Positions 26,479-36,148 of a stretch of 64,000 bases of DNA are shown here, in pieces. Origin of the DNA: Paracoccaceae bacterium (lineage in GTDB: Bacteria > Pseudomonadota > Alphaproteobacteria > Rhodobacterales > Rhodobacteraceae); contig JAAEZA010000002.1 of assembly GCA_018223125.1 (NCBI GenBank), positions 62,001 through 126,000 of the forward strand, written 5' to 3'. A program made the position numbers and the translations under genes. The notes below the pieces were generated by a model that searched no databases, had not been told where the DNA came from, and saw nothing but the letters and a program-made list of their open reading frames with translations. Position 1 is the stretch's first letter. Each line of letters starts with the position of its first letter.

Positions 26479-28041
26479 TTACAAAAAGGTCTCTTTCAAG
26501 GTCCGCTTCAATACTTTGCCATTTGCATTCCGCGGCAGCGGAACTTCCGAAATTGAATAGCTTTCGGGCACCTTGTAATCGCTCAGGTTCGCTGCACACA
26601 GGGCGCCGAGCGCGGCTTCGTCCACACTTGCGGATTTGGGGCAGATCACTGCGTGCACCCGCTCGCCCAGAACCGGACAGGGTTTGGCAATAATTGCGGC
26701 CTCCGCCACGTCGGGATGGGTCATCAGGATGCTTTCCACTTCGGAACTGAACACCTTGTAGCCGCCGCGGTTGACCACATCCTTGATCCGGTCGAAGATC
26801 CGCACATAGCCGTTTTCATCCATCGCCCCCATATCGCCGGAGCGCCAGAACCCGCCCACGAATTCGGATGCGGTGGCATCGGGACGGTTCCAGTAGCCCG
26901 CCACAACCATCGGGCCACGTATCCAGATTTCCCCGACGGTTCCGGCCGGACATTCGCGCATATCTTCATCCATAATCAGGATTTCGCCGCAGGCCACAGG
27001 CTTGCCGATTGTATCAAAGGCACTGCGATCTGCATCCAGTGGCATGATGGTCGAAGGGGATGTTGTCTCGGTCGCGCCGTATGCGTTTACCAGGGTCAGA
27101 TCCGGCACCAGTTCAGCAAGCTTTTCGATTGTCGGCACCGGCATGGGTGCACCCCCATAGGCTCCGATCCGCAGGGAACTGAGGTCGAATTGTGTCAGAT
27201 CCTCGCGCAGCAACATCAGGTTATACATCGCCGGAACCATCACCGAATAGCTGATCTTCTCGGCCTGTGTTAGTTCCAGAACCGCACGGGTGTTGAAGGC
27301 TTCCTGCATCACCAGCTTGGACCCGACCCCCAGACTGGTCATCACCAGCGCGATAAGCCCTGTCACATGGGTTGCAGGCACGACCAGAAGGGCGGCGTCC
27401 TCTTCGGTGAGTTCAAGATGATGGGCAAAATGCATCATGGAATGGATAATCCCGAGATGGGTCAGCATTGCACCTTTAGGCTTCCCTGTTGTCCCGGAGG
27501 TGTAAAGGATACAGGCCAGATCATCTTCGCCCATTACAGGCGTGGCCGGATCAAATCCGGCAGGGGCGCTTTGTTCGATACCGTCTGTTTCCAGTCGCCA
27601 CTTCATGTCAGGTACATCGTTCTTTAGCGGAATTGCAGCATCGTAAGCCGGATCATAGATCAGCCCCGCAGCACCACAGTCATTCAGGATAAAGGCGGTT
27701 TCCGGCGCGGCCTCCCGTACGTTCATCGGAACCGGAACCGCCCCCAGCCGCCAGATCGCAAGAAGCGAAACGACAAATTCCGCCCTGTTGGACAGCAGCA
27801 ACCCGACCCTGTCGCCGCCGGACAAACCGAGTTTTTGCAGTTGCGCCGCGCAGCCGTTCACCCGCTCGGACAGGGTTGCATAGCTGAACCGCACCCGTTC
27901 ATCCACAAGGGCAGTACGTTCTGGAAACTGTGCGATGATCCCGTCGATCTGCTCCATCACCAATGCAGCGCGGGGCTCGAAACAGGCTACAACACGATCA
28001 CTGAAGTGCACTTCATTACGAACGGTAGGCATTTTGGTCAT
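26479..28041 (-). CDS. Acyl-CoA ligase (class I adenylate-forming)
   Basis: A 520-aa enzyme that activates a carboxylic acid with ATP and CoA. The motifs are complete: YTSGTTGKPKGA (phosphate loop), AYGATETT (A5), SGDMGAMDENGYVRIFDRIKD (A7-A8) and NANGKVLK with the catalytic Lys. The ATG at 28041 is preferred; a TTG at 28122 would add a Pro/Arg-rich tail without family likeness. It is transcribed after the APH-type kinase gene (28139-29170). With that kinase it recalls the ligase/kinase pair (LvaE/LvaA) of 4-hydroxy acid catabolism. The exact substrate is unknown. Confidence 0.92.
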   Translation of the reverse strand: MTKMPTVRNEVHFSDRVVACFEPRAALVMEQIDGIIAQFPERTALVDERVRFSYATLSERVNGCAAQLQKLGLSGGDRVGLLLSNRAEFVVSLLAIWRLGAVPVPMNVREAAPETAFILNDCGAAGLIYDPAYDAAIPLKNDVPDMKWRLETDGIEQSAPAGFDPATPVMGEDDLACILYTSGTTGKPKGAMLTHLGIIHSMMHFAHHLELTEEDAALLVVPATHVTGLIALVMTSLGVGSKLVMQEAFNTRAVLELTQAEKISYSVMVPAMYNLMLLREDLTQFDLSSLRIGAYGGAPMPVPTIEKLAELVPDLTLVNAYGATETTSPSTIMPLDADRSAFDTIGKPVACGEILIMDEDMRECPAGTVGEIWIRGPMVVAGYWNRPDATASEFVGGFWRSGDMGAMDENGYVRIFDRIKDVVNRGGYKVFSSEVESILMTHPDVAEAAIIAKPCPVLGERVHAVICPKSASVDEAALGALCAANLSDYKVPESYSISEVPLPRNANGKVLKRTLKETFL

Positions 28042-28138
28042 ATCGGAACTTTCTTGAAGGGGCGTTCGGGCCGGATCAGCGGTCCGGCGAAGGCTAGGCG
28101 GCTGCCTTGCGCGGTTCAACAACGACGTTACTGTACGA

Positions 28139-29170
28139 TCATCCTACAGCCTGCTGCGTTTTGTCGGTTGCGAGCAGGGTTTCGGCTAGCAACGCAAACT
28201 GCGGGGCCATCGCCCCCACAGCCACGGCATCGTCATGGGCCGCTTGTCCCGCCTTGGCCCGCGCGGTGATACCGGCCAGTATGACCGACATGCGGTAGAA
28301 GGCAAAGGCACGGTGGAACCGCGTCAGCGGTGCGTCACACCCGCCACTGGCGCGATAATGGTCCAGAAAGGCTGCCCAGTCGGGAATCCCGAGCGTTGCA
28401 AGATCCAAACCTGCCAATCCCCCCATCTGATCCGGCGAAAGCGCGTAAAACATCATCCAGTGCGCCAGATCCGACAGGGGATCACCCAATGTGGAGAGTT
28501 CCCAATCAAGCACGGCTTCCACCCGCGCAGGATTAGTTCCATACATCAGGTTGCCGATCCGGTAATCGCCATGCACCAACGTTGTCGGGCTTGCCGCGGG
28601 TATATTTTCGGCAAACCATCCTGACAGCGCATCTATCCGGTCGCAAAACGTCTTTTCCATACCCGCCGCCTTCGCCGTGTCCCACTGCCGTGCCCAGCGG
28701 CGAACCTGACGTGGGTAGTAATCACTCGCCTTGCCATAATCGGCAGGTCCAGCATTCTGCCAGTCAACCTTATGCACCGCAGCCAGAACGCGCGCCGCAT
28801 CCCGAAAGACCGCCCCCCTGTCAGCCGGGTCTAGCGCGGGCAGGTCACTGTCTTCGGACACCTGACCGTAGAGTCTTTCCATCAGATAGAAAGGCGTCCC
28901 GATCACCGTCGGGTCCGCTTCGAACATTACCATTGCAGGGACCGGCACTTCGCTGGCAGCCAGAGCCGACATAACGCGATGCTCGCGGTCGACGGCATGT
29001 GCGCTTGACGCTGTTGCACCCGCAGGTTTCTTCCGCAGAACCAGATCCCGCGTGTTAGTGCTGACGAACCATGTTGGATTGGACTGCCCGCTTGTGACCG
29101 GAGCAAGCTTCACAGGCTCTCCCAGAACACTCTCCAGTTCGCGGGGATCAAAGTCGGGTTGAATGGCCAT
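28139..29170 (-). CDS. APH-family kinase, ACAD11 kinase-domain type
   Basis: A 343-aa phosphotransferase of the APH fold. The catalytic HGDYRIGNLMY loop (HxDxxxxN) and the metal-binding DWELSTLGDPLSDLAHWM are intact. This subgroup is the separate bacterial counterpart of the kinase half of eukaryotic ACAD10/ACAD11, and of LvaA in Pseudomonas, which phosphorylates 4-hydroxyacyl-CoA. It is the first gene of a minus-strand pair with the ligase. A TTAGTG-N13 operator half-palindrome lies 35 bp upstream of its ATG and is shared with the dehydrogenase promoter 10 kb away. The substrate assignment is inference. Confidence 0.88.
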   Translation of the reverse strand: MAIQPDFDPRELESVLGEPVKLAPVTSGQSNPTWFVSTNTRDLVLRKKPAGATASSAHAVDREHRVMSALAASEVPVPAMVMFEADPTVIGTPFYLMERLYGQVSEDSDLPALDPADRGAVFRDAARVLAAVHKVDWQNAGPADYGKASDYYPRQVRRWARQWDTAKAAGMEKTFCDRIDALSGWFAENIPAASPTTLVHGDYRIGNLMYGTNPARVEAVLDWELSTLGDPLSDLAHWMMFYALSPDQMGGLAGLDLATLGIPDWAAFLDHYRASGGCDAPLTRFHRAFAFYRMSVILAGITARAKAGQAAHDDAVAVGAMAPQFALLAETLLATDKTQQAVG

Positions 29171-29204
29171 GTGTCTTCAGTCTCGCAGTTGCGGTTTCAG
29201 AAAA

Positions 29205-29229
29205 TTAGTGTACGACATTAGGACATAAA
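29205..29229. promoter_or_regulatory. Operator copy 1 (TTAGTG-N13-CATAAA)
   Basis: The left arm TTAGTG and core TGTACGACA match the other two copies; the right arm CATAAA is degenerate (4 of 6). Read on the minus strand, a 23-bp stretch matches copy 2 at 19 positions. It lies 35 bp upstream of the kinase ATG. Confidence 0.6.
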
Positions 29230-29405
29230 TAGCCGAATGCGCGCGGTCAACTTTTTTTGCCCGATTGCAAAATAACCTTACGGCGCAACCGCGAAATCGG
29301 TCTGGGCAGTCCCGTCGGCTTGAACTAGCATCCGCTTCTGTCAGCGCCGGTCCCACCCTCCGTAGCGTCAAACGACAATAATATTGACAGGGACGGAAAT
29401 TCTTA

Positions 29406-29430
29406 TCAGTGTACTACTGTCAGACACTAA
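29406..29430. promoter_or_regulatory. Operator copy 2 (TCAGTG-N13-CACTAA)
   Basis: The arms TCAGTG (29406-29411) and CACTAA (29425-29430) are 13 bp apart, with inner palindrome TGTCAGACA (29418-29426) identical to that of copy 3. It is about 104 bp upstream of the first crotonase gene. Confidence 0.65.
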
Positions 29431-29533
29431 TTGAGATTTCTCGGTATGCGCCCAACGGCCTGTTTACTACGCAACAATTCACCCGCCTTCCCCTTGGGCG
29501 GAACGGCCCGGATGTGCGTGCAGGAGGCCGGAA

Positions 29534-30409
29534 ATGCCGTTTAGCACCATTCAGACCGATGTGTCCGAAAACATCATGACATTGACCTTGAACCGGCCCG
29601 AAAAGCTGAACGCGTTCAACAATACCATGATGGAAGAGATGATTGCGGCGCTGGACATGGCCGATGCCGACGACGACGTGCGCGCCGTTATCGTGACAGG
29701 TGCAGGACGCGGATTTTGTGCCGGTGCGGATCTGGATGACGCGGATGCGTTTTCTTCAGCAGATCTTGACCCGAAATCCACAGATCCCGCCGCGTGGAGC
29801 AACCCGCAGAACCGTGATTCCGGTGGCATGCTGGCCCTGCGCCTGTTCAGATGCCTCAAGCCGGTCATCGCTGCGGTGAACGGTCCTTCGGTGGGGATCG
29901 GCAGCACCATGCAACTGCCAATGGATATTCGCATTGCCTCTGACAATGCCAAATTCGGCTTTGTTTTTGCCCGTCGCGGTATTGTACCGGAAGCGGCGTC
30001 AAGCTGGTTCCTGTCCCGCGCAGTCGGCCTGTCCACCGCGCTGGAGTGGTGTTACTCGGGCCGTGTGTTCGGCGCACAAGAAGCCCTTGAAGCGGGATTG
30101 ATACGCTCTGTGCACGCACCCGAAGACCTGCTGCCGGCAGCCCGTGCCATTGCACGCGATATTGCCGATAACGCAGCACCTGTGTCAGTGGCGATGACCC
30201 GCCAGATGCTGTGGCAGATGTCCGGCGCACCCCATCCAATGATGGCGCACCAGATCGACAGCCGCGCCGTGGCTGCCCGCAGCGTACAGGGCGATTCTGC
30301 CGAAGGCGTCGCCAGTTTCTTTGAAAAACGACCAGCGGAATTTCCCGATCGTGTCAGCACGGACATGCCCGGATTTTTCCCCTGGTGGAACGAGCCCCCC
30401 TGGGCCTGA
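29534..30409 (+). CDS. Enoyl-CoA hydratase/isomerase family protein 1
   Basis: A 291-aa crotonase-fold protein. The oxyanion-hole strands are GAGRGFCAGADLDDAD and AVNGPSVGIGSTMQLPMDIRIAS, and FARRGIVPEAASSWFL gives the second acidic position (Glu). The insert SADLDPKSTDPAAWSN after the first hole makes it longer than the usual 260 aa. It probably hydrates or isomerises an enoyl-CoA. A good AGGAGG ribosome site precedes the ATG. It starts a plus-strand operon with a second crotonase, a TRAP transporter and a ligase. Confidence 0.92.
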   Translation: MPFSTIQTDVSENIMTLTLNRPEKLNAFNNTMMEEMIAALDMADADDDVRAVIVTGAGRGFCAGADLDDADAFSSADLDPKSTDPAAWSNPQNRDSGGMLALRLFRCLKPVIAAVNGPSVGIGSTMQLPMDIRIASDNAKFGFVFARRGIVPEAASSWFLSRAVGLSTALEWCYSGRVFGAQEALEAGLIRSVHAPEDLLPAARAIARDIADNAAPVSVAMTRQMLWQMSGAPHPMMAHQIDSRAVAARSVQGDSAEGVASFFEKRPAEFPDRVSTDMPGFFPWWNEPPWA

Positions 30410-30436
30410 CAGGTTAAAGTGTTGGGAGGACACGCA

Positions 30437-31213
30437 ATGACAGACAAAATCCTGGTAGAGCGCAAGGACGGGGTCACGACCCTGCGTCTGAACGACCCCA
30501 AAGCCATGAACGCCATGACGGCGGATATGGCCGGTTCCCTGCGCGACCTGCTTCTGAGCGAATCGAAAACCGCACGGGCCATCATCCTTGCCGGCTGCGA
30601 GCGGGCCTTTTCTGCCGGTGCCAACCTGAATGCCGCGATGCCCGATGACACCACCGGCTTTGACGTCGGGGAGACACTGGAAAAAGAATACAACCCCCTG
30701 ATGCTGACCATCCGCGATCTTGAAGTGCCGGTCATCAGCGCGGTGCGTGGTGCGGCAGCGGGTGTCGGCGCATCCATTGCGCTGGCCTGTGACATCATCG
30801 TCGCCGGAAAAAACGCCTATTTCCTCGAAGCCTTCGCCCGCATTGGCCTGATCCCCGATGGCGGTGCGACGTGGCTGCTGACCAAAGCCGTCGGGCGGGT
30901 CCGCGCCATGGAAATGATGCTACTGGCAGAGAAGATACCCGCAGAACAGGCCTTTGACTGGGGGTTGATCACACGGATCACAGAAGATGACGCCGTTGAA
31001 GCGGCCGCGCTTGAAATTGCGGCGCGGCTGGCACAGGGCCCGTCCCAAAGCTACAGCCTGATCCGCAAAGCCGCGTGGGCCGCTGCGGATAGCGATTTTG
31101 CCACGACTCTGGCAACCGAACGCAAGTTGCAGAAAGAAGCCGGTGAAACCAGCGATTTCGCCGAAGGGCTGGCCGCGTTCAAGGAAAAGCGCGCACCACG
31201 GTTCCAAGCGTAA
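30437..31213 (+). CDS. Enoyl-CoA hydratase/isomerase family protein 2
   Basis: A 258-aa crotonase. The family blocks are AGCERAFSAGANL and VRGAAAGVGASIALACDIIVA for the oxyanion hole and FARIGLIPDGGATWLLTKAVG, with Asp at the second acidic position as in PaaG-like enzymes. The ATG at 30437 has GGGAGGA seven bases upstream, so the longer frame from 30419 is rejected. It follows the first crotonase by 27 bp. Two diverged crotonases in tandem suggest successive hydration and isomerisation steps. Confidence 0.92.
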   Translation: MTDKILVERKDGVTTLRLNDPKAMNAMTADMAGSLRDLLLSESKTARAIILAGCERAFSAGANLNAAMPDDTTGFDVGETLEKEYNPLMLTIRDLEVPVISAVRGAAAGVGASIALACDIIVAGKNAYFLEAFARIGLIPDGGATWLLTKAVGRVRAMEMMLLAEKIPAEQAFDWGLITRITEDDAVEAAALEIAARLAQGPSQSYSLIRKAAWAAADSDFATTLATERKLQKEAGETSDFAEGLAAFKEKRAPRFQA

Positions 31214-31371
31214 CCGCGCGACAAGAACACCCCCGGAGGTGAACGACTTCCGGTGCGGAGATCCCCTCCAAAGGATCACAAGACATTCCACCCCGAGAGG
31301 AACGGGGCAGGAGACTTTCGTTCAAAACGACCGTTCCGGTATCCGGAATACAAACAGGAGGAAGATATAGA

Positions 31372-32508
31372 ATGAAACGTATGATTAAATCGGTACTCGC
31401 AGGGGCCTCCCTGCTGGCGCTGGCACCGGCTGTTCAGGCCGACCAGCTTAGCTTTGCGGGCGGCTGGCCGCCGAATTCCAAACCTACAGCGGTTCTGGAA
31501 TCCTATGCGGAAGCGATCGAGGAAAATTCCGGCGGCGAACTGACAATGCGTGTGTTCCCGCTGTCCCTGCTGTCCTTTGCAGAAGGCAATGCCGGTCTGC
31601 GTGACGGTCTGGCGGATACCGCTGCGATCCTGACCCCCTATTTTCCGGCTGAATTTCCAAACCTGAATATGATCTCGGAATTCTCCCAACTGGTAGAACT
31701 CGAAGAATTCTCCGGCGAAATCAGTTCCGCTGCCTTTGCCGGTGCGCTGACAGAATATGTCATGCTGAACTGCCCCGACTGCCTGAGCGAAACTGCAAAG
31801 CAAAATCAGGTGTATCTGGGTGCTGGCATGACCACATCCTATGCGCTGCAATGTGTTGTGCCGCTGAACTCTCCGGAAGACCTGAAGGGTAAACGTATCC
31901 GGACCGCAGGTGCATACTGGTCCCGTTGGGCCGAAACCGTCGGCGCTGTTCCGGTGTCCATGTCTGTGAACGAAACCTTCGAGGCGCTTAATCAGGGCGT
32001 TCTGGATTGCACAGCCTCCAACACTGCGGATTATGTGAACTTCAGCTTTATCGAGGTGGTGAAATACCTCTACACAGGTCTGCCAGGTGGCCAGTTCACC
32101 GTTCCGACAATGATGAACAAAGACCGTTGGAACGGCCTGTCGGAAAACGGCAAATCCGCTGTGATGAAAGCCAGCGCCAAGCTCGCCTCTGAAATGACAT
32201 GGGTATATCTGGACGAAGCCGCTGCCGGTAAGGCCAAATCGCCTGAGTTGGGGATCGAGTACGGTCCGGCTTCTGACAGCCTTGTTGCAATGAACCGCGA
32301 ATTCATCGCCAATGATGTAAAGAACGTTGCGACTGTTTATAAAGACCGTTTCGGTCTGGAAAACGGCACCCAAGCAGCCGACAAACTGCGCGAACTGCTG
32401 GGCCGCTGGACAGAGCTGACAGCAGGTATCGAAACCGCTGACGCACTGACCGAACTGTACTGGAACGAGATCTATTCCAAGATCGACGTCAGCAGCTACG
32501 GCAAATAA
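31372..32508 (+). CDS. dctP: TRAP transporter solute-binding protein (DctP family)
   Basis: A 378-aa periplasmic binding protein with a signal peptide (ending LAPAVQA). LKGKRIRTAG contains the Arg that in DctP-type proteins binds the substrate carboxylate, and NQGVLDCTASN is the family hinge region. With DctQ and DctM it imports an organic acid using the sodium gradient. The downstream ligase and crotonases suggest the imported acid is turned into a CoA ester. The 158-bp leader contains a perfect TTCCGG-TAT-CCGGAA palindrome (31334-31348), and AGGAGG precedes the start. Confidence 0.93.
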   Translation: MKRMIKSVLAGASLLALAPAVQADQLSFAGGWPPNSKPTAVLESYAEAIEENSGGELTMRVFPLSLLSFAEGNAGLRDGLADTAAILTPYFPAEFPNLNMISEFSQLVELEEFSGEISSAAFAGALTEYVMLNCPDCLSETAKQNQVYLGAGMTTSYALQCVVPLNSPEDLKGKRIRTAGAYWSRWAETVGAVPVSMSVNETFEALNQGVLDCTASNTADYVNFSFIEVVKYLYTGLPGGQFTVPTMMNKDRWNGLSENGKSAVMKASAKLASEMTWVYLDEAAAGKAKSPELGIEYGPASDSLVAMNREFIANDVKNVATVYKDRFGLENGTQAADKLRELLGRWTELTAGIETADALTELYWNEIYSKIDVSSYGK

Positions 32509-32515
32509 ACCGCTC

Positions 32516-32544
32516 CGGGTGCCAGCGAAAAACGTTGGCACCCG
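32516..32544 (+). terminator. Hairpin after the TRAP binding-protein gene
   Basis: CGGGTGCCA (32516-32524) pairs with TGGCACCCG (32536-32544), extended by CG/CG around an A-rich loop. It lies eight bases after the stop; a weak ATTTTA follows. It is probably a 3' stabiliser or attenuator, because the operon goes on. Confidence 0.6.
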
Positions 32545-32569
32545 ACACAGATTTTAGGGGAGGAATCGG

Positions 32570-33106
32570 ATGATTCATGTGGGGAAAGCCCTGTCAGGAC
32601 TGACAAAGATCGGATCGTTACTCGGGACGATATGTATCGTGCTGATGATGCTGCATGTGACAGCAGATGTGGTGGGCAGATATCTGTTCAATGCCCCGCT
32701 GACGGGTACGATTGTGATCGTTGGCCATTACTACATGATTATCGTCGTGTTCATTGCCCTTGGTGTCGCCGAAGAAAAAAACTCCCATATCTCGGTTGAG
32801 TTTATTACAGATATGATGCCCCGCACGATACAGGGCTGGTTGTCCGTTTTCTCTGGCCTGTTCACCCTCTTTGTCTTCGGACTGCTGGCTGTCAGCGGCT
32901 ATACAGAAGCCATGAAGAAAACCAATTCCGGCGCCTCGATGGAGCAGGGATCAAGCCTGATCGCGATCTGGCCAAGCTATTGGGCGATCCCGTTTGGCGC
33001 CGCGCTGATCTGTCTGATCGCCGCCTACAAAGTACTGGTACGGGTTTTCAAAACCCGCAACGGACTTCACGAAACACTCGAAGCAGATGAGATAGTTCAT
33101 GACTGA
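32570..33106 (+). CDS. dctQ: TRAP transporter small permease (DctQ)
   Basis: A 178-aa four-helix membrane protein of the DctQ family. Hydrophobic segments are visible near residues 18-38, 48-66, 88-110 and 138-158. ADVVGRYLFNAPLTGT is the conserved first-loop motif (DVxxRYxFNxPxxG). It forms the transport complex with DctM. Its stop overlaps the dctM start by 8 bp. Confidence 0.93.
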   Translation: MIHVGKALSGLTKIGSLLGTICIVLMMLHVTADVVGRYLFNAPLTGTIVIVGHYYMIIVVFIALGVAEEKNSHISVEFITDMMPRTIQGWLSVFSGLFTLFVFGLLAVSGYTEAMKKTNSGASMEQGSSLIAIWPSYWAIPFGAALICLIAAYKVLVRVFKTRNGLHETLEADEIVHD

Positions 33107-34406
33107 TGTAGCAATTGGCCTGACCGGCCTTGGTTCCCTGATGGCACTTATCGCCCTGAGGGTCCCGATTGGTGTGTCCCTCATCGGTGTGTCCTTCATC
33201 GGATTGTGGTCGCTTATGGGGTCCCGCGTGGCCTGGGGTGCGCTTGGGGTTATCCCTTACCAGTTCACCGCGAACTGGGTGCTCAGCTCTATTCCGATGT
33301 TCCTGTTTCTGGGGTTCATCAGCTATCACACGCAACTGACCAAAGGCATGTTCAATGCCGCGCGGATCTGGCTTTCGGCCATTCCGGGGGGGCTGGCGAT
33401 TGCCGCGATTTTCGGCTCTGCCGGTTTTGCCGCTGTGTCCGGTTCTTCCATTGCCTGTTCCGCAGCCATGGGCCGGATCGCGATCCCCGAGATGATGAAG
33501 CACAAGTATCACCCCGAACTGGCCACCGGCACGGTTGCAGTGGCCGGTACAATCGGTGCGCTGATCCCGCCGTCAATTATCCTGATCCTTTACGGTGTGA
33601 TCGCGCAGGTCTCTATCGCCAAACTGTTTCTGGGCGGCATCAGTGCCGGTATCCTGACAACCATCGGCTATATCATCGTGGTGCTGGTGCGGGTCAAACT
33701 GAACCCCGAACTTGCCCCCGAACGGGACGAAAAGACAAGCCTGGCCGAACGGATCAGGGCGCTGAAAGACACCTGGCCGATCTTTCTGATCATGATCGGC
33801 ATTTTCGGCGGTCTGTTCGGCGGTATCTTCACCCCGACCGAAGCCGGAGCCGTAGGGGCTTTTCTGGCCTGTATCGTGGCCCTGATCAGCGGCGAACTGA
33901 CACTGGAGCGGTTCCTGAAGGCCGCGCGCGAAACCACCATGACCACCGCTTCGCTGCTTATCATTGCAATCGGGGCAAGTCTGCTGACACGGTTTCTCGC
34001 GCTTTCCGGCGCCGGCGACTACCTGTCATCGGGCATTATGTCCGTGGCCTCCAATCCTGCGCTGCTGATGCTTGGGATCGTGCTGGTTTACCTGCTTATG
34101 GGCATGTTTCTGGAGCCGATCGGGGCCATGTTGCTGACCCTGCCGATCATCCTGCCCGTGGTAGACAATTCGGGATGGAGCCTGCTGTGGTTTGGCATCG
34201 TACTGACCAAACTGCTGGAAATCGGAATGATCACGCCGCCCATCGGGATGAATGTTTTTGTTATCAAAAGCGTCGTGGGCGATCTGATAAAAACCTCCGC
34301 GATCTTCCGTGGCGTGATGTGGTTCATCGTAATGGACCTTGCCATCGTGCTGTTGCTTTCAGCCTTCCCTGCGCTGGTGCTGTTCCTGCCCGAACTGCTG
34401 CAATAA
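33099..34406 (+). CDS. dctM: TRAP transporter large permease (DctM)
   Basis: A 435-aa polytopic permease with about twelve hydrophobic segments. Typical signatures are SGSSIACSAAMGRIAIPEM, GTIGALIPPSIILILYGVIA and FTPTEAGAVGAF, plus EIGMITPPIGMNVFVI near the C-terminus. It translocates the acid captured by the DctP protein. It is translationally coupled to dctQ and lies 20 bp before the second ligase gene. Confidence 0.95.
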   Translation: MTDVAIGLTGLGSLMALIALRVPIGVSLIGVSFIGLWSLMGSRVAWGALGVIPYQFTANWVLSSIPMFLFLGFISYHTQLTKGMFNAARIWLSAIPGGLAIAAIFGSAGFAAVSGSSIACSAAMGRIAIPEMMKHKYHPELATGTVAVAGTIGALIPPSIILILYGVIAQVSIAKLFLGGISAGILTTIGYIIVVLVRVKLNPELAPERDEKTSLAERIRALKDTWPIFLIMIGIFGGLFGGIFTPTEAGAVGAFLACIVALISGELTLERFLKAARETTMTTASLLIIAIGASLLTRFLALSGAGDYLSSGIMSVASNPALLMLGIVLVYLLMGMFLEPIGAMLLTLPIILPVVDNSGWSLLWFGIVLTKLLEIGMITPPIGMNVFVIKSVVGDLIKTSAIFRGVMWFIVMDLAIVLLLSAFPALVLFLPELLQ

Positions 34407-34425
34407 CCTGTAAGGACAAATTGAT

Positions 34426-36015
34426 ATGACCAACCAAAACACAACGCTGGTCCGGCGTGCCCGCAGCCAGCAACTTGGCGATCTGCTGTACCGTTCAGCG
34501 GCGCGCACCCCGCAGAAGGCCGCGCTGAAGTTCCGCGGAGTTTCCGAAACCTTTGCCGAGCTGAACCGTGCTGTGAACCGTGCGGCCAACGGTCTGACAG
34601 CCAGAGGCATCAAGAAGGGCGACCGTGTTGCCCTTCTCAGCCATAACAACCGCGCCTTTGTGGTGCTGCGCTTTGCACTGGCACGGATCGGCGCAGTCAC
34701 AACGCCTGTGAACTTCATGCTGAACGCCGAGGATGTGGCCTATATCCTCGACCACTCCGGCGCCTGCGCCATCATTGCCGAAGACGCACTGTGCGCCACT
34801 GCCGACACGGCACTGGCAGCCCTCGGCAAGGCAGACATGCAGCGCTTTGCGATCCCCCACGGAGATGTTGCCACGCCTGATCACTGGGCTCCGGTTGCAA
34901 CCCTGCTGGATCACGCCGACGACAGCGAAGTCTGGGTGGATGTGGACCCTGACGATCCGATCCAGATGATGTATACCAGCGGCACGGAATCCCGCCCCAA
35001 GGGTGCGCTGCTGACCTCCAGTGCGCTTTATGCCCAATACGTCAGTTGCATTACGGACGGGAAAATGACCGGCGATGCGGTCTCGCTTCATTGTCTGCCG
35101 CTGTTTCACTGTGCACAACTGGACTGCTTCCTGTCGCCGGATCTGTATCTCGGCGCAACCAGCATCCTGCATGATAAGGCCGACCCTGCCGAAATGCTCG
35201 CCGCGATCGAAGCCGAAGGCGTGACCAAACTGTTCTGTCCGCCCACCGTCTGGATCGCCCTGCTGCGCCACCCCGATTTTGACAAACGGGATCTGAGCAG
35301 CCTGAACGCGGGCTATTACGGCGCCTCCATCATGCCAACCGCGATCATCGAGGAACTGATGCAGCGCCTGCCAAACATGAAGCTGTGGAACTTCTACGGG
35401 CAGACGGAAATGGCCCCGATCGCCACCATCCTGCAACCCGAAGACCAGCTGACCAAACTGGGATCCGCAGGGCGTCCGGCGCTGAACGTGGACACCCGCG
35501 TTGTCGATGACAACGACCGGCCCGTGGCCGTGGGCGAGGTCGGCGAAATCGTCCACCGCAGCCCCCATCTGATCCTTGAATACTATAAAGACACCGAAAA
35601 AACCGCCGAGGCCTTTGCCAACGGCTGGTTCCACAGCGGCGATCTGGGCCGGTTCGATGCGGACGGATACCTCTACGTGGTGGACCGCAAGAAGGACATG
35701 ATCAAAACCGGCGGCGAAAACGTGGCCAGCCGGGAGGTCGAGGAAGCCATCTTCCACCACCCCGACGTGGCCGAGGTTGCCGTGTTCGGCATCCCCCACC
35801 CCACATGGATCGAAGCGGTGACAGCCATCGTCGTGGCCAAAGACGGATCACCGGTGACACGGGAGCAACTGATGGACTACTGCCGCGAAAACCTGGCAGG
35901 GTTCAAATCGCCAAAACACATCGAGATCGTAAAGCAACTCCCCAAAAACGCGAGCGGCAAGATCCTGAAAAAAGACCTGCGGGTGGAATATCAGGGCGTG
36001 TTCGACGGGGTTTGA
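34426..36015 (+). CDS. Acyl-CoA ligase 2 (ATP-dependent)
   Basis: A 529-aa class I adenylate-forming enzyme. The phosphate loop is MYTSGTESRPKGA, a known variant (TES in place of TTG) in a subset of acyl-CoA ligases; FYGQTEMAP, HSGDLGRFDADGYLYVVDRKKDMI and NASGKILKKDLR complete the set, so it should be active. Its position at the end of the TRAP operon suggests that it activates the imported acid. A strong terminator follows at 36030-36065. Confidence 0.93.
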   Translation: MTNQNTTLVRRARSQQLGDLLYRSAARTPQKAALKFRGVSETFAELNRAVNRAANGLTARGIKKGDRVALLSHNNRAFVVLRFALARIGAVTTPVNFMLNAEDVAYILDHSGACAIIAEDALCATADTALAALGKADMQRFAIPHGDVATPDHWAPVATLLDHADDSEVWVDVDPDDPIQMMYTSGTESRPKGALLTSSALYAQYVSCITDGKMTGDAVSLHCLPLFHCAQLDCFLSPDLYLGATSILHDKADPAEMLAAIEAEGVTKLFCPPTVWIALLRHPDFDKRDLSSLNAGYYGASIMPTAIIEELMQRLPNMKLWNFYGQTEMAPIATILQPEDQLTKLGSAGRPALNVDTRVVDDNDRPVAVGEVGEIVHRSPHLILEYYKDTEKTAEAFANGWFHSGDLGRFDADGYLYVVDRKKDMIKTGGENVASREVEEAIFHHPDVAEVAVFGIPHPTWIEAVTAIVVAKDGSPVTREQLMDYCRENLAGFKSPKHIEIVKQLPKNASGKILKKDLRVEYQGVFDGV

Positions 36016-36029
36016 TTGAGATTGAGAGG

Positions 36030-36065
36030 ATCGGCAGCACGGAGTACTTGCTGCCGATTTTTTTT
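36030..36065 (+). terminator. Strong intrinsic terminator after ligase 2
   Basis: ATCGGCAGCA (36030-36039) and TGCTGCCGAT (36049-36058) form a perfect 10-bp stem, followed by T at 36058-36065. It ends the crotonase-TRAP-ligase operon and marks the left edge of the AT-richer stretch. Confidence 0.9.
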
Positions 36066-36148
36066 ACCAATTAGGCTCAACTTGGTGAAAGGGATCACGG
36101 GAAATTAAAACTGTATGATGGGAATTTTTACTAAACCTATTATTGAAT

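Larger units (their letters stand above)
29171..29533. other. Divergent control region of the acid-catabolism genes
   Basis: This 363-bp spacer between the kinase and the first crotonase has no convincing gene. It carries two copies of the TTAGTG-N13-CACTAA element (29205-29229 and 29406-29430), one near each divergent start. The crotonase ribosome site AGGAGG is at the right end. Confidence 0.7.

Noticed and set aside
31334-31348. TTCCGG-TAT-CCGGAA palindrome in the leader of the TRAP binding-protein gene
   Set aside because: A perfect but short hairpin without a second copy in the window; not enough to name an operator.
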